A stretch of DNA of 64,000 nucleotides from SXXK01 sp046074645 (lineage in GTDB: Bacteria; Planctomycetota; Planctomycetia; Planctomycetales; Planctomycetaceae), in NCBI GenBank assembly GCA_046074645.1, contig JBJTOP010000353.1, forward strand, positions 1 through 64,000, given 5' to 3'. The position numbers and the translations under genes were made by a program. The notes below the pieces were generated by a model that saw nothing but the letters and a program-made list of their open reading frames with translations, had not been told where the DNA came from and did no database searches. Shown here piece after piece: positions 46,259-55,910 of this stretch; position 1 is the first letter of the stretch; every line of letters starts with the position of its first letter.

Positions 46259-46534
46259 CGGGAACGCTCCTGAATTCAACGGCCAGCTCACTGGAACAGG
46301 GGTGGGGGGCATAAACCAGGTATCTTCTGAGCGGCGGGGCCGGCGACCGCCACGGTGTCGGTTGTAGGAATTTGATGGGGATTGAGCAACCGAGTGGTGC
46401 AAGGGACGGGGGACCGTTGAAGGCGTTGAGATTTCGACGGCTGCAGGGGTGACCGCTGCGAAGTGCTGCGGTAGAATCCTCGGATTGTGCGAATTTCGAT
46501 TCACATCTGTTGTTTTCAGCTGGACGGATTTTTC

Positions 46535-47626
46535 ATGGAAGCCGGAATTGTCGGCCTGCCGAACGTGGGCAAGAGCACTCTTTTCAACGCGCTCACTTCC
46601 TCCACGGCAGCTCAGAGTGCCAACTATCCTTTCTGCACGATTGAACCGAACGAGGGGATCGTGAGCGTTCCGGACGAGCGACTGCAGCGAATCACCAAAT
46701 ACATTCCACCGCAGAAAGTCATCCCCGCGGCGCTGAAACTGGTCGATATTGCCGGAATCGTCAAGGGGGCAAGTGAAGGCGAGGGTCTGGGCAACAAGTT
46801 TCTCAGCCATATCCGCGAGGTGGACGCGATTCTACAGGTGGTGCGATGCTTTGTGGACGACGACATCACGCATGTCTCGGGCGCAGTAAATCCGATGTCG
46901 GACATTGAGATCATTGAAACGGAGCTCCTCCTTGCAGACATGCAATCACTGGAGACTTCTCTCCCGCGAGCTCAGCGTTCGGCGAAGAGTGGTGACAAGG
47001 AAGCAAAGCAGCGGGCTGCGGTGATGGAGAAGTGTCAGGAGTGGGTGAACAGCAGCCGGCCGCTCAGAACGTGCACATTCACGGAGGACGAAGCGAAGGC
47101 CGTTCGTGCCCTGGGATTGATGACTGCCAAACCCGTGTTGTTTGTGGCGAACGTGGCGGAAGAGGATTTGCAGGGGAACGGGGTGCTGGTACAGCAGGTG
47201 CGGCAGTACGCGGCGGAACATGGCGCGCACGTCGTGCCAATTTGTGCCCGGCTGGAGGCCGAGTTGGCGGAGCTGGATGAAGCTGATCGGGCAGAAATGC
47301 TGCATTCTGTAGGGCTCACCGAACCTGGCCTCGGACCGCTTGCGCGGGCTGCATACCGGACGCTTGGCCTGCAGAGCTATTTCACGGCTGGCGAGAAGGA
47401 AGTCCGTGCCTGGACCATTCCGGTCGGCGCTACCGCTCCTCAGGCTGCGGGGGTGATTCACAGCGACTTCGAGCGGGGCTTTATTCGCTGCGAGGTGTAC
47501 ACTCTGGAGGACCTGGAAACCTACAAGTCGGAAAAGGAAATCCGCGCTGCAGGCCGTCTGCGGGTGGAAGGCAAGTCATACGTGATGCAGGATGGCGATA
47601 TCTGTCATTTCCTGTTCAACGTCTGA
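46535..47626 (+). CDS. ychF: Ribosome-binding ATPase YchF (OLA1 family)
   Basis: YchF is an Obg-like P-loop protein that binds ribosomes and prefers ATP. The 363 residues begin MEAGIVGLPNVGKSTLFN (G1). G3 is DIAGIVKGASEGEG, and the G4 position has NVAE in place of NKxD, which explains ATP preference. A coiled-coil region and a C-terminal TGS domain (AWTIPVGATAPQAAGVIHSD, then GRLRVEGKSYVMQDGDICHF) complete it. The ATG at 46535 begins exactly at the family start. It is transcribed divergently from the secreted hydrolase. Confidence 0.97.
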   Translation: MEAGIVGLPNVGKSTLFNALTSSTAAQSANYPFCTIEPNEGIVSVPDERLQRITKYIPPQKVIPAALKLVDIAGIVKGASEGEGLGNKFLSHIREVDAILQVVRCFVDDDITHVSGAVNPMSDIEIIETELLLADMQSLETSLPRAQRSAKSGDKEAKQRAAVMEKCQEWVNSSRPLRTCTFTEDEAKAVRALGLMTAKPVLFVANVAEEDLQGNGVLVQQVRQYAAEHGAHVVPICARLEAELAELDEADRAEMLHSVGLTEPGLGPLARAAYRTLGLQSYFTAGEKEVRAWTIPVGATAPQAAGVIHSDFERGFIRCEVYTLEDLETYKSEKEIRAAGRLRVEGKSYVMQDGDICHFLFNV

Positions 47627-47662
47627 GAGCATATCACAGAAGCAAACTGCGGGAAGATAAAA

Positions 47663-47694
47663 TTCACCAGTCGCATCGATTGAGCACTGGTGAA
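47663..47694. promoter_or_regulatory. Hairpin between ychF and pyrG
   Basis: Perfect nine-base arms TTCACCAGT / ACTGGTGAA surround a 14-base loop, 37 bases after the ychF stop. No T-run follows, so it is not a standard intrinsic terminator. It could be a Rho-associated 3' end or an operator ahead of pyrG. Confidence 0.45.
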
Positions 47695-47813
47695 ATTCCG
47701 GTTAAGACACGCAATGGCCGACTGTCGATTGCCCGTGCCCTGTTTTCGGGGAGCGGGTTCTGCGGGCGACGGAACGTCGGCTGTACCAGACTGTTAATCT
47801 GCACGGACGGAAC

Positions 47814-49430
47814 ATGAGTCGCCACATATTTGTTACTGGAGGAGTTGTCAGTTCTCTGGGTAAGGGACTGACGTCTGCATCCATCGGAATGCTGCTGGAA
47901 AGCCGCGGCCTGAAAGTCCGCATGCAGAAGCTCGATCCCTACCTCAACGTTGATCCGGGAACCATGAGTCCGTTTCAGCACGGCGAGGTCTACGTGCTCG
48001 ACGATGGCTCAGAAACTGATCTGGACCTTGGCCACTACGAGCGATTCACGTCCGGGGAACTCAATCGGCATTCCAACTACACCACCGGCCAGATTTATCT
48101 GTCGGTGATTGAGAAAGAGCGTCGCGGGGAGTATCTGGGGCGGACCGTCCAGGTCGTGCCCCACATCACGGACGAAATCAAGGCCAGCATCCTCAGCCTG
48201 GCCACTCCGGATGTTGATGTGGTGATCACAGAGCTGGGGGGTACCGTCGGTGACATCGAAGGCCTGCCGTTTCTGGAAGCCATCCGCCAGATTCCGCTGG
48301 ATATTGGCCGCGAGAACTGCATGTTCATTCACCTCACGCTTGTGCCCTACCTCAAGGCTGCCCGCGAAGCTAAAACCAAACCCACCCAGCACAGCGTTCA
48401 ACAGCTGCGGGAGATCGGCATTTCCCCGGACATTCTGATCGTCCGCACAGAACGTCCGATTGGCCGTGAACACACGGAGAAAATCGCGTTGTTCTGCAAT
48501 GTGGAAAAACGAGCTGTGATCGAGGAAGTGGACAAGGAGTTCTCTATCTACGAAGTCCCGGTCGGACTCGTGGAACATGGCCTCGATGACCTGATCTGCC
48601 AGAAACTGCAGCTCAAGTGCGGCCCGCTGCAAATGGAAGAATACCGCCAGCTGGTGCATCGCATTCGAAATCCTCGGCATGAAGTCACTATTGCCGTTGT
48701 TGGTAAGTACATCGAACATCGCGACGCATATAAATCCATCTACGAATCGCTTGACCACGCCGGTTTCGCTCACTCCACCCAGATCATCGTCAAGCGACTC
48801 GAAGCGGAGGAATTCGAGCGTCAAAGCGCTGAAATGCTGCTCAAAGGGGTCGATGGACTGCTCGTTCCCGGAGGCTTCGGTATGCGAGGGATCGAAGGCA
48901 AGATTCAGGCCATTCAGTTCGCTCGCGAGCACGAGCTGCCGTTCTTTGGAATTTGTCTTGGAATGCAGTGTGCCGTCATCGAATTCGCCCGCAATGTGCT
49001 GGGACTGGAAGACGCCAACAGCAGCGAATTCTCCGCCGATACCCGCAATCCCGTCATCTGTCTGCTGGAAGAGCAGAAAACCGTCAATCGCAAAGGTGGG
49101 ACCATGCGGCTGGGCGCCCAGCCGTGTCTGCTTACCACAGGCACGCACGCCTCCCGCGCTTACGGTGTCCCGGAAATCAGTGAGCGTCATCGCCATCGCT
49201 ACGAATTCAACCCGGAATACCGACAGCAGTTTATGGATGCAGGCATGGTGATCGCCGGCACCAGCCCCAGTGGCACACTGGTGGAAGTCGTCGAGCTGCA
49301 ACCTCATCCGTGGTTTCTTGCTGTTCAGTACCACCCGGAATTCAAATCCAAACCACACAAGCCGCACCCGCTGTTTCGCGATTTCGTTGGCGCCTGCCTG
49401 CTTCGTCGCAGCAGCCGGTCCGGCAGTTGA
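47814..49430 (+). CDS. pyrG: CTP synthase
   Basis: This enzyme makes CTP from UTP, ATP and glutamine. The 538 residues start SRHIFVTGGVVSSLGKG with the P-loop-like motif, followed by the amidoligase domain (LDPYLNVDPGTMSPFQHGEV). The C-terminal class I glutamine amidotransferase domain has GGFGMRGIEGK, nucleophile Cys in FFGICLGMQ and His-Glu in YHPEF. The length is typical. Confidence 0.98.
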   Translation: MSRHIFVTGGVVSSLGKGLTSASIGMLLESRGLKVRMQKLDPYLNVDPGTMSPFQHGEVYVLDDGSETDLDLGHYERFTSGELNRHSNYTTGQIYLSVIEKERRGEYLGRTVQVVPHITDEIKASILSLATPDVDVVITELGGTVGDIEGLPFLEAIRQIPLDIGRENCMFIHLTLVPYLKAAREAKTKPTQHSVQQLREIGISPDILIVRTERPIGREHTEKIALFCNVEKRAVIEEVDKEFSIYEVPVGLVEHGLDDLICQKLQLKCGPLQMEEYRQLVHRIRNPRHEVTIAVVGKYIEHRDAYKSIYESLDHAGFAHSTQIIVKRLEAEEFERQSAEMLLKGVDGLLVPGGFGMRGIEGKIQAIQFAREHELPFFGICLGMQCAVIEFARNVLGLEDANSSEFSADTRNPVICLLEEQKTVNRKGGTMRLGAQPCLLTTGTHASRAYGVPEISERHRHRYEFNPEYRQQFMDAGMVIAGTSPSGTLVEVVELQPHPWFLAVQYHPEFKSKPHKPHPLFRDFVGACLLRRSSRSGS

Positions 49431-49520
49431 TCGGACTATCCGGTCTTCGGTAATCACAAAGAGAATTCACAGCACGACGCGCTGGTCGCCTGCCATCACA
49501 ACGAGTTGCTCCGGAATCGC

Positions 49521-50588
49521 TCAGCGGCGATCCAGCACCAGCAGTCCGGCAATGGTCAGTCCGATGCCGAAGAATCCGAGTGGCGAAAGCGGCTCGTTGA
49601 ATATGAACATCGCGCCGACAGCACACATGGCATTTTGTGAAGCGTTGATGACGTTGGCGCGGCTGATGGTGAGCGACCTCATTGCATGGGTAATTGCAAA
49701 AAAACCAATCGCATTGAAGGTGCCTGCAATTGCGATTACGAACCATTCCTGAGTGGTCGTTTGGGTAATTGCGGAGACTGGGAGCAGCAGCAGGCTGGCT
49801 GGGCAGAGCAGCAGAAAGCCGGCAGCGCTGAACAGGAAAAGAGTGGCCGCTACGGGCATCTGTGAACGAACCGCACGACGAATAAAGACCCCGGATACTC
49901 CGTAGCAGAGCCCGCTGATTACGGAAAGAATCACACCGAGTGCTGGCGAGTTGCTGGCGGTCGGGGTTGTTTGTGCTTTTGATGGATCGGCAGCGGTCGG
50001 GCTGGTTGCGGACTGCTCGGTTGGAATCGCAGCTGCCTTGAGCTTTTCAGGATTTTTCTCGCGGGAAGTGGCGGCGCTTGAAAGAAAGATGATCGACGTG
50101 ACCATCATGGCCATACTGACCGCGTTGCGGACAGTGACCTGATCACCCAGAAAGATGCGGCCGGCAACGGCACCGCTGCAGATGATTGAGGCAAAACAAA
50201 TCGGGACGGAGATGGCCAGTCCGATCATGCGGAGCGACATCTGAAATGCGAAGTTGCCACCCAGCTGATTGAAAAAAGCGGCCACGGCCACTGGCCAGAT
50301 GAAGCTGAATGCAGCAAACGAGTTCAGACCGCGGCTGCGTCGCAGTGCTATCAGCACGACGGCGATGAAAAAGGTCGGGAAAGCCTTGGTTCCGGCCACC
50401 CACATGTCCCAGCCTGGCCCACCATCAGATTTGGAAAGTCCTCGGAGTGCGAGATTGGCGACGGAATAGGTGGTGGCGGCAAAAAGTCCGAGCAGCAGCG
50501 GTTTACCCGACGGATGCGAAATCGGCTCCGACTGTGCTGGGGTGGCTCTGCTGGAGGCATCTGCAGCCGACTGATCCTGGGAAGACAT
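49521..50588 (-). CDS. EamA/DMT-family transporter
   Basis: A 355-residue inner-membrane protein with ten predicted helices in two repeats, starting after a hydrophilic N terminus of about 30 residues. A long Thr/Ala/Pro/Lys-rich loop (about residues 175-215) divides the two EamA halves. Family members export metabolites or take up small molecules; the final helix and LLVLDRR end are typical. The substrate is unknown. Transcribed convergently with pyrG. Confidence 0.8.
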   Translation of the reverse strand: MSSQDQSAADASSRATPAQSEPISHPSGKPLLLGLFAATTYSVANLALRGLSKSDGGPGWDMWVAGTKAFPTFFIAVVLIALRRSRGLNSFAAFSFIWPVAVAAFFNQLGGNFAFQMSLRMIGLAISVPICFASIICSGAVAGRIFLGDQVTVRNAVSMAMMVTSIIFLSSAATSREKNPEKLKAAAIPTEQSATSPTAADPSKAQTTPTASNSPALGVILSVISGLCYGVSGVFIRRAVRSQMPVAATLFLFSAAGFLLLCPASLLLLPVSAITQTTTQEWFVIAIAGTFNAIGFFAITHAMRSLTISRANVINASQNAMCAVGAMFIFNEPLSPLGFFGIGLTIAGLLVLDRR

Positions 50589-50715
50589 TGGAGGTCTTAT
50601 TCTGTTGAAAACACACCGAGCAAAGGCGACATGCCCGGACTGCTCGCTTCATTCTGACCGGGAATGCCCGGTGACAACAGAACAACCTGCAGCTCTCACG
50701 GAGATTCTCAGTGAA

Positions 50716-52071
50716 TCAGCGATTCGCGACGGCGACACGGACAATGTCCATGGCGCGGTCGATCAGGGCCACGGCATCGTGGGTTTCAGGAGCTTCCGCG
50801 ATGATTCGAATGATCGGTTCTGTGTTGCTGGCACGAACCTGAACCCAGCGATCCGCCCAGTCCAGCCGAAGTCCGTCACCATCACGGGCTTCGGCGTCCG
50901 GGAACGCGGCGCGAAGGGCTGTGCAGGCCGCAGGAACCGCGTCGGCAGGGCAGGTGAGTTTGTCCTTGACGATCGTGTAGATGGGGAGCGAGTCGGCCCA
51001 GCGTGCGAGCGTGCGGCGTTTTTCGGCCATACCAGCCAGCACCCAGGCCATCGACACGAGGCTGTCCCGAACATAGCCCACCTGAGGATCGATGACTCCA
51101 CCGTTGCCTTCACCTCCAAACACCGCATTGACTGCTCGCATCTTCGCGCAGACGTTTGCTTCCCCCACGTAACTGCGGTGAAAAGGACAGCCATGCCGAG
51201 CTGCGATGTCAGCAATGACTCGGCTGGTGGATCCATTGACCACCACAGGACCGCGACGGCGTTCCAGAACGTAATCGGCGGCAAGTGCGAGCGTCAGTTC
51301 TTCGCCAATGTAACGTCCATGATTATCGACGATTGCAAGCCGATCGGCATCGGGATCCTGAGCAAATCCGGCATCGGCTTCGTGCCGCACAACTGCCCGG
51401 CAGAGATCCGTCAGGTTTTTTTCAACGGGTTCAGGAATATGCTCGAACCGTCCATCCGGTTCACCACCCAGCACAATCACCTCGCACCCAAGCTCTTCCA
51501 GAAGTCTCGGGCTGGCCACAGCGCCAGAACCATGGTTGCAGTCCAGAACAACACGATAACGACGACGACGAATGGCTTCGGTATTAACGAGCGACAGAAC
51601 CTTGTCGAGGTGAATTCGGGAGGGATCTTCCAGAGTGGTCACGTGGCCGATGCCGGACCAGTCCTTCCACGAGATCTCTTCGGTTTCCAGAAGCTGAAGT
51701 AACTGCAGGCCAAGGTCGCGGTTGAACACGCTGCCGTCCGGAGCAAACGGCTTGATGCCATTCCATTCAATGGGGTTGTGACTGGCCGTGATCTGCAGTC
51801 CTCCGGCAGCTCCGTGGTGCCGCACAAGAACTCCACAGGTGGGAGTTGTGCAGATGCCGGCATCCAGCACTTCACAGCCGGTCGCCATCAGGCCGGAAAA
51901 AACAGCGTGCTGCAGCATCGACCCCGTTGAACGACCGTCGCGCGCAACCACCACGCGACCGCCACGATAAAGCGTCCCCAAAGCCGCGGCAAAACGAGCT
52001 GCATAGACAGGATCGAGGCCGTTGCCGATGATGCCGCGAAGACCCGAAATGCTGAGAATGCGAGTGGACAT
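50716..52071 (-). CDS. glmM: Phosphoglucosamine/phosphomannomutase
   Basis: An alpha-D-phosphohexomutase of 451 residues from ATG 52071 (MSTRILSISGLRGIIGNG). The active-site phosphoserine S97 is in TASHNP (95-100), the magnesium loop is DPDADRLAI, the sugar loop is GEGNGGV and the phosphate loop is RASNTEPIIRI. The GEGNGG form resembles the GlmM-like mutases that make glucosamine 1-phosphate for cell-envelope UDP-GlcNAc, but a mannose or glucose substrate cannot be excluded. A plausible promoter lies 58 bases upstream. Confidence 0.88.
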   Translation of the reverse strand: MSTRILSISGLRGIIGNGLDPVYAARFAAALGTLYRGGRVVVARDGRSTGSMLQHAVFSGLMATGCEVLDAGICTTPTCGVLVRHHGAAGGLQITASHNPIEWNGIKPFAPDGSVFNRDLGLQLLQLLETEEISWKDWSGIGHVTTLEDPSRIHLDKVLSLVNTEAIRRRRYRVVLDCNHGSGAVASPRLLEELGCEVIVLGGEPDGRFEHIPEPVEKNLTDLCRAVVRHEADAGFAQDPDADRLAIVDNHGRYIGEELTLALAADYVLERRRGPVVVNGSTSRVIADIAARHGCPFHRSYVGEANVCAKMRAVNAVFGGEGNGGVIDPQVGYVRDSLVSMAWVLAGMAEKRRTLARWADSLPIYTIVKDKLTCPADAVPAACTALRAAFPDAEARDGDGLRLDWADRWVQVRASNTEPIIRIIAEAPETHDAVALIDRAMDIVRVAVANR

Positions 52072-52128
52072 GGGGAAGACTCGAGGAAAGTCAGGGGTGA
52101 AGACTGCAGAAATCGCTTCCAATTGGCA

Positions 52129-52156
52129 GGTATACTAGCAAATTCACAGCGATCAA
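52129..52156 (-). promoter_or_regulatory. Possible promoter of the phosphohexomutase gene
   Basis: On the minus strand TTGATC (52151-52156) and TATACC (52129-52134) are 16 bases apart, each matching four of six consensus bases, within a sequence AGTATACC. The predicted start is about 50 bases ahead of the ATG. Confidence 0.35.
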
Positions 52157-52328
52157 TGGCAGAGCAATTCGGGAGCACCTCACCAACCACGTGTTCCATG
52201 CAACTCATTTTCGCCGCGACAGGTACATGTGCAGAGCGGAAAATACGAGTGACATTGCGTGCCCAGGGGATCGAGGTAGCCATGGGAGGTTTGCCGGGTC
52301 AGGTATCGAAAGCTGGTAGAGGGGCACA

Positions 52329-53057
52329 TCAAACCCTTTGAGAGAGCCAACCCTGATGTAACCATGACGCTGCAACCGAGACACCAATCGGATCAACTCC
52401 CGCACAAGCGTACATTACGACATCACCACAACGAGTCCACCAACGTCGCAACTGTTCGGCAAACTGTTTGCAGGTCCGTCGCATATGACGTTCACCAAAA
52501 CTCAGATACTTCGCTGCCTGCTCCGCATCAGCCCCGTCGGAAAACGGTGGCTGACTATGCAATACACGACCAACGTCGGTCAGAATCCATGAACTCACCG
52601 TCTCGAACTCCGAGGATGCTCTGACAAGCATTTCTTCTTCGCGCCCAGCACACGTAGCGGCAACCAGTGCTGGCAGGGCCCGCCAGGTATCATGGTAGCG
52701 CCAGTCGGTGCGAATGAGTTCCTTGTCCACGACGGTAGTGCACTGATCCAGCAAGTATTGCACCGGATGCGGCTCCATCTCACGGGAGCTCTTCGGACTG
52801 ATCAGGGCATTCAGCCGATTTGATCGATACTCAGCCAAATACGCCAACAGTCCCTCCACCAAAATTGCGGGCCCCAGGCATTGTGTCTTCAGCACGCGGT
52901 ATTCCCGCTCGGACGCATTCCAGCCGAGTCGCAACCGAAGGAATTCGAAGAACTGCCGATACTTTGGCCAGCCCTCATCTCCGAAAGAGTCCCTTTCCGC
53001 AAGGACGTCTTTGAGATTGTTGTGCAGGAGTCGAAATGTCTGAGTGAAATGCGGCAT
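52329..53057 (-). CDS. Hypothetical protein, about 242 residues
   Basis: Not recognised. It is a soluble, helix-rich protein with Arg/Trp-rich stretches (FFEFLRLRLGWNASEREYRV, QFAEQLRRWWTRCGDVVMYA). No signal peptide is seen from ATG 53057; an upstream in-frame ATG would add 18 residues. It is on the minus strand, 257 bases upstream of the mutase, and transcribed away from the zinc-ribbon gene pair. Confidence 0.5.
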   Translation of the reverse strand: MPHFTQTFRLLHNNLKDVLAERDSFGDEGWPKYRQFFEFLRLRLGWNASEREYRVLKTQCLGPAILVEGLLAYLAEYRSNRLNALISPKSSREMEPHPVQYLLDQCTTVVDKELIRTDWRYHDTWRALPALVAATCAGREEEMLVRASSEFETVSSWILTDVGRVLHSQPPFSDGADAEQAAKYLSFGERHMRRTCKQFAEQLRRWWTRCGDVVMYACAGVDPIGVSVAASWLHQGWLSQRV

Positions 53058-53327
53058 GGAATATGACACAGGCAGGACAGCGCAGGCAGACAACATCATA
53101 TGTGACGTCAAGTATATGCACTTCAGTCGACAATGATATTGACAGCTTTACAAAATCAAAGATGAGCCATCTGTCCCGCTGACAATTTCGGGCTCTTCTG
53201 TCAGCAACACTGCAGCAGCCAACTTTTGGCGCGGGCACTACCGTGATGACACATGCCGGGCGCGATTTCCGTCCACGCAGAAACTTGCGATTCCCCGTTG
53301 TTAATGGGCCTGCCGGAGTACCTGTTC

Positions 53328-53621
53328 ATGAATGTGGTTTGCCCAGAGTGTCAATCAATGATCAAACCCAAGTGGTCCAAAGTCGCAGTGGCCCTTGGGG
53401 GCACAGTGGCAATGGTCCCACTCGCCGCGATTTTTGGATTGAAAGCGGGCCTGCTGGCCTTGTTCGCCGCATCGCTGAAAGGCAATCGTCAGGCGTCGGA
53501 ACTGCTTCGAATCAAAATCCGTCTGATGCAGCAGAGTGAAAGTATGGATTCATTTTTCGTATGTTCGAACTGCCGTCGCGACGCTTCCGTGCGCGAAGTT
53601 TGGCAACAACTCAAACATTGA
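53328..53621 (+). CDS. Small zinc-ribbon membrane protein
   Basis: A 97-residue protein. A CPEC pair is at residues 5-8 and a CSNC pair near residue 81, so the two halves of one zinc ribbon are separated by a hydrophobic stretch (VAVALGGTVAMVPLAAIFGL, LLALFAA) that could cross the membrane as a hairpin. GGAG lies 11 bases upstream of the ATG; an in-frame ATG at 53304 is also possible. It ends 14 bases before a GTG-started membrane protein gene. Function unknown. Confidence 0.55.
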   Translation: MNVVCPECQSMIKPKWSKVAVALGGTVAMVPLAAIFGLKAGLLALFAASLKGNRQASELLRIKIRLMQQSESMDSFFVCSNCRRDASVREVWQQLKH

Positions 53622-53635
53622 GGAGTATCAATCCT

Positions 53636-54205
53636 GTGGGAAGCACTGAACTCATTGTTGTGAGCGCCATCATAGCGATCTTTGTGGCCTGGCATCTGAC
53701 CATCGGTCAGCGGACACGCAACGCTGCGATTCTGAACAAGATGTACTTAAAAATATACTCCCTGCCCGCGTGGATGCTTTGCGGAGTCATCGCTCGAACT
53801 TTTAGCGAGGCGCAGCAGCAGCAAAACGAGTCCGGAATGCTGGAATGGTGTCGCCAGAAACTTGTGGGCGAGCTGGGCCCGATTTATTTCGGGGCAGTCT
53901 TTTCCGATTTCTGGTTTTTCTGGGGTCCCTGCATTTGTGCTACCGTTGCAATTCTGCTGATGTGCATGAATCCGCGATGGAGAAGCGCTTCGAGAGCTCG
54001 CGTCTGCGCACACTGGATATTCTGGACTTCGAAATTGTGCCTCTGGGTAGAAGATTGGATGAAACCGGGACTCGGCCTCGCGTTGAATATCCTTGAGTTG
54101 GTGTTAAAGTCATCGATTGGCTTTTGGGTCGACGTGGTTGTCACAATTGTGTGGATATTTGCCGTCACGTCGTGGAGCAGTGTAGTCTCGGAGCAGTGGC
54201 CCTAA
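53636..54205 (+). CDS. Four-helix membrane protein of unknown function
   Basis: About 189 residues with hydrophobic segments near residues 6-22, 45-58, 100-118 and 165-182. No family is recognised. No ATG starts the conserved part; a GTG at 53636 lies ten bases after GAGGAG, which overlaps the end of the zinc-ribbon gene, so translation may be coupled. The Trp/Phe-rich loops (SDFWFFWGPCICATV) are notable. The gene faces the AsmA-like gene convergently. Confidence 0.55.
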   Translation: MGSTELIVVSAIIAIFVAWHLTIGQRTRNAAILNKMYLKIYSLPAWMLCGVIARTFSEAQQQQNESGMLEWCRQKLVGELGPIYFGAVFSDFWFFWGPCICATVAILLMCMNPRWRSASRARVCAHWIFWTSKLCLWVEDWMKPGLGLALNILELVLKSSIGFWVDVVVTIVWIFAVTSWSSVVSEQWP

Positions 54206-54313
54206 AAACTCCGGACGTCATTTCTGGCAATTGACGGCGCTGAGTCCCGTCTGACCAGTACAAACGCCTTCTTAAGGTCGATTCAACCAACAGACAATCC
54301 ATCCACAGACAAG

Positions 54314-55759
54314 CTACTTCCGCTGTTTCTTTCGGTCCTTTGCCGACTTATCGACAGCGCGGATCAGGTTGATGATGGACCCAGGCAATTTTCGCTTGCC
54401 TTCGGACTTGTCTTCGTTGCTGATACTGCGAATCAGTCCTGTGACCGCTGAAGTCACGGAGGGAGGTGCCGTATCGATGACATCGGGAGCGACGCGCCGC
54501 AGGAGTTCGCCTGCGAGGTCCATGCCTTCAGGCAGAGCGAAGACTGGCGAGGACACGGTACCCGTGACATGCAGTCGCAGTGGTTCTTTGGCAAGCCCGG
54601 CCAGCAGAGCTGCAAGTGGTTTGTCGGTGGATTCTGCCGTTGCCCCCGTCAGCTGTTCCGGCAGATTGATTGTCAGCTCAATGTCCAGTCGTTCGTCCAG
54701 TCCAATTGTACCTTTGGTGGTGATCTGCAGGTTCTGAGCCAGTTCAGGGAGTAGTACAATCATGCCATCGTGATGAATACCTTCTGCCGTCACTTCAAAG
54801 CGGACATCGGTCTGATCGAGCACCGCGATGCGTCCTGGCAGCTGCAGGCCGGATGCTGGTATCAGGTGTGTGAGCTCGCCGAGAAAATCCTGTCTGAGGG
54901 ACGCTTCCAGTGAATGAAATGCAGCCCGGCCGCGAACTGGGAATGGAGCATTGGCAGCGGGGCCATCGAGCGGTACGGTGATGCCTTCGAAATGCACGGT
55001 GGCATTGCCGTCGATGCGAGTCGTTCGGGAGAGAATTGGAGCGATCAGTGCCAGATTCTGGCTGGCATGGTTATCTGAAACTGGGGCGCGATCAAGGACG
55101 GTGAAGGATTCAATGGCAAGCTGTCTGTGGCCGTTGGTGTCCGGTCCGACGCGACCATCAAGGTGCAGTCCCTGCAAATCCACAATCGGCAGTGTTCGCC
55201 AGGGGGCGTTCAGTTGAAATGCGGCATTTTGAATGGACCATGTGAGTTGTGAATCGGAATCTCCCTGACTGCCACATTCGGGCCAGCTGCCGTCGGGGTT
55301 CAGATCCACTTTAAGCCTGGCATCGTGGATGGCCAGATGCAGCGGGGAGCTGTCTATCAGGTACGCCAGCAGTCCCTTTGATGTTTCTGCTCGATCGACA
55401 CGGCAAGAGACTTTTCCGTTGGCATCCAGCAACAGCAGATCGTGAAACACGAGTGGCTGGAACCAGCCACCATCGGCTGACGCGGCAACAGCCACCAGAG
55501 TGTCGCCGTGGATGGCAGTGGCAATCAGAATATTGCGGGCCGGTGTGTGAATGAGGAGAGCGGGCGCAGCGGCGATGCAAATGGCGAGCAGTACGGAGGC
55601 GGCTATGGCGACAAACTGGAGTCGGCGGTTTGATTCTGCGTGCTGCGCTGGATGGGATCCGATGATACTGGAGGCGCAGACGGCAGCGTTGTTGGTGGTG
55701 GTTTCAGACGCCGGCGGGTCTGCCGCTGTGGGGGGAGAAGAACGGCGGGAGTCATCCAT
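54314..55759 (-). CDS. AsmA-like membrane-anchored protein
   Basis: A 481-residue protein with a hydrophilic N terminus of about 46 residues, one membrane helix (FVAIAASVLLAICIAAAPAL), and a large extracytoplasmic beta-strand-rich region. The repeating pattern of short polar strands (FHDLLLLDANGKVSCRVDRA, LHLAIHDARLKVDLNPDGSW) resembles AsmA/DUF748-type proteins, which bridge or carry lipids at the envelope. The terminal 40 residues are Lys-rich. The family link is by architecture only. Upstream of alaS in genome order, separated by about 150 bases. Confidence 0.5.
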   Translation of the reverse strand: MDDSRRSSPPTAADPPASETTTNNAAVCASSIIGSHPAQHAESNRRLQFVAIAASVLLAICIAAAPALLIHTPARNILIATAIHGDTLVAVAASADGGWFQPLVFHDLLLLDANGKVSCRVDRAETSKGLLAYLIDSSPLHLAIHDARLKVDLNPDGSWPECGSQGDSDSQLTWSIQNAAFQLNAPWRTLPIVDLQGLHLDGRVGPDTNGHRQLAIESFTVLDRAPVSDNHASQNLALIAPILSRTTRIDGNATVHFEGITVPLDGPAANAPFPVRGRAAFHSLEASLRQDFLGELTHLIPASGLQLPGRIAVLDQTDVRFEVTAEGIHHDGMIVLLPELAQNLQITTKGTIGLDERLDIELTINLPEQLTGATAESTDKPLAALLAGLAKEPLRLHVTGTVSSPVFALPEGMDLAGELLRRVAPDVIDTAPPSVTSAVTGLIRSISNEDKSEGKRKLPGSIINLIRAVDKSAKDRKKQRK

Positions 55760-55910
55760 GAAATGCGTTCCTGTGGCTGAATAGTAAAGCCCGGTGGCTG
55801 CTCAGGCGTCGCCGCAGTATTCCTTGCATCTGCGAGGCGAGGGCCAGCGGGACTTTACCTGATGGCCGGAAGATTCCTGAGCACCCAATTCGAGCCTGCT
55901 GATGAGTTTT

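Noticed and set aside
48009..49457. Minus-strand open frame of 482 codons opposite pyrG
   Set aside because: It is a shadow of the conserved CTP synthase gene.
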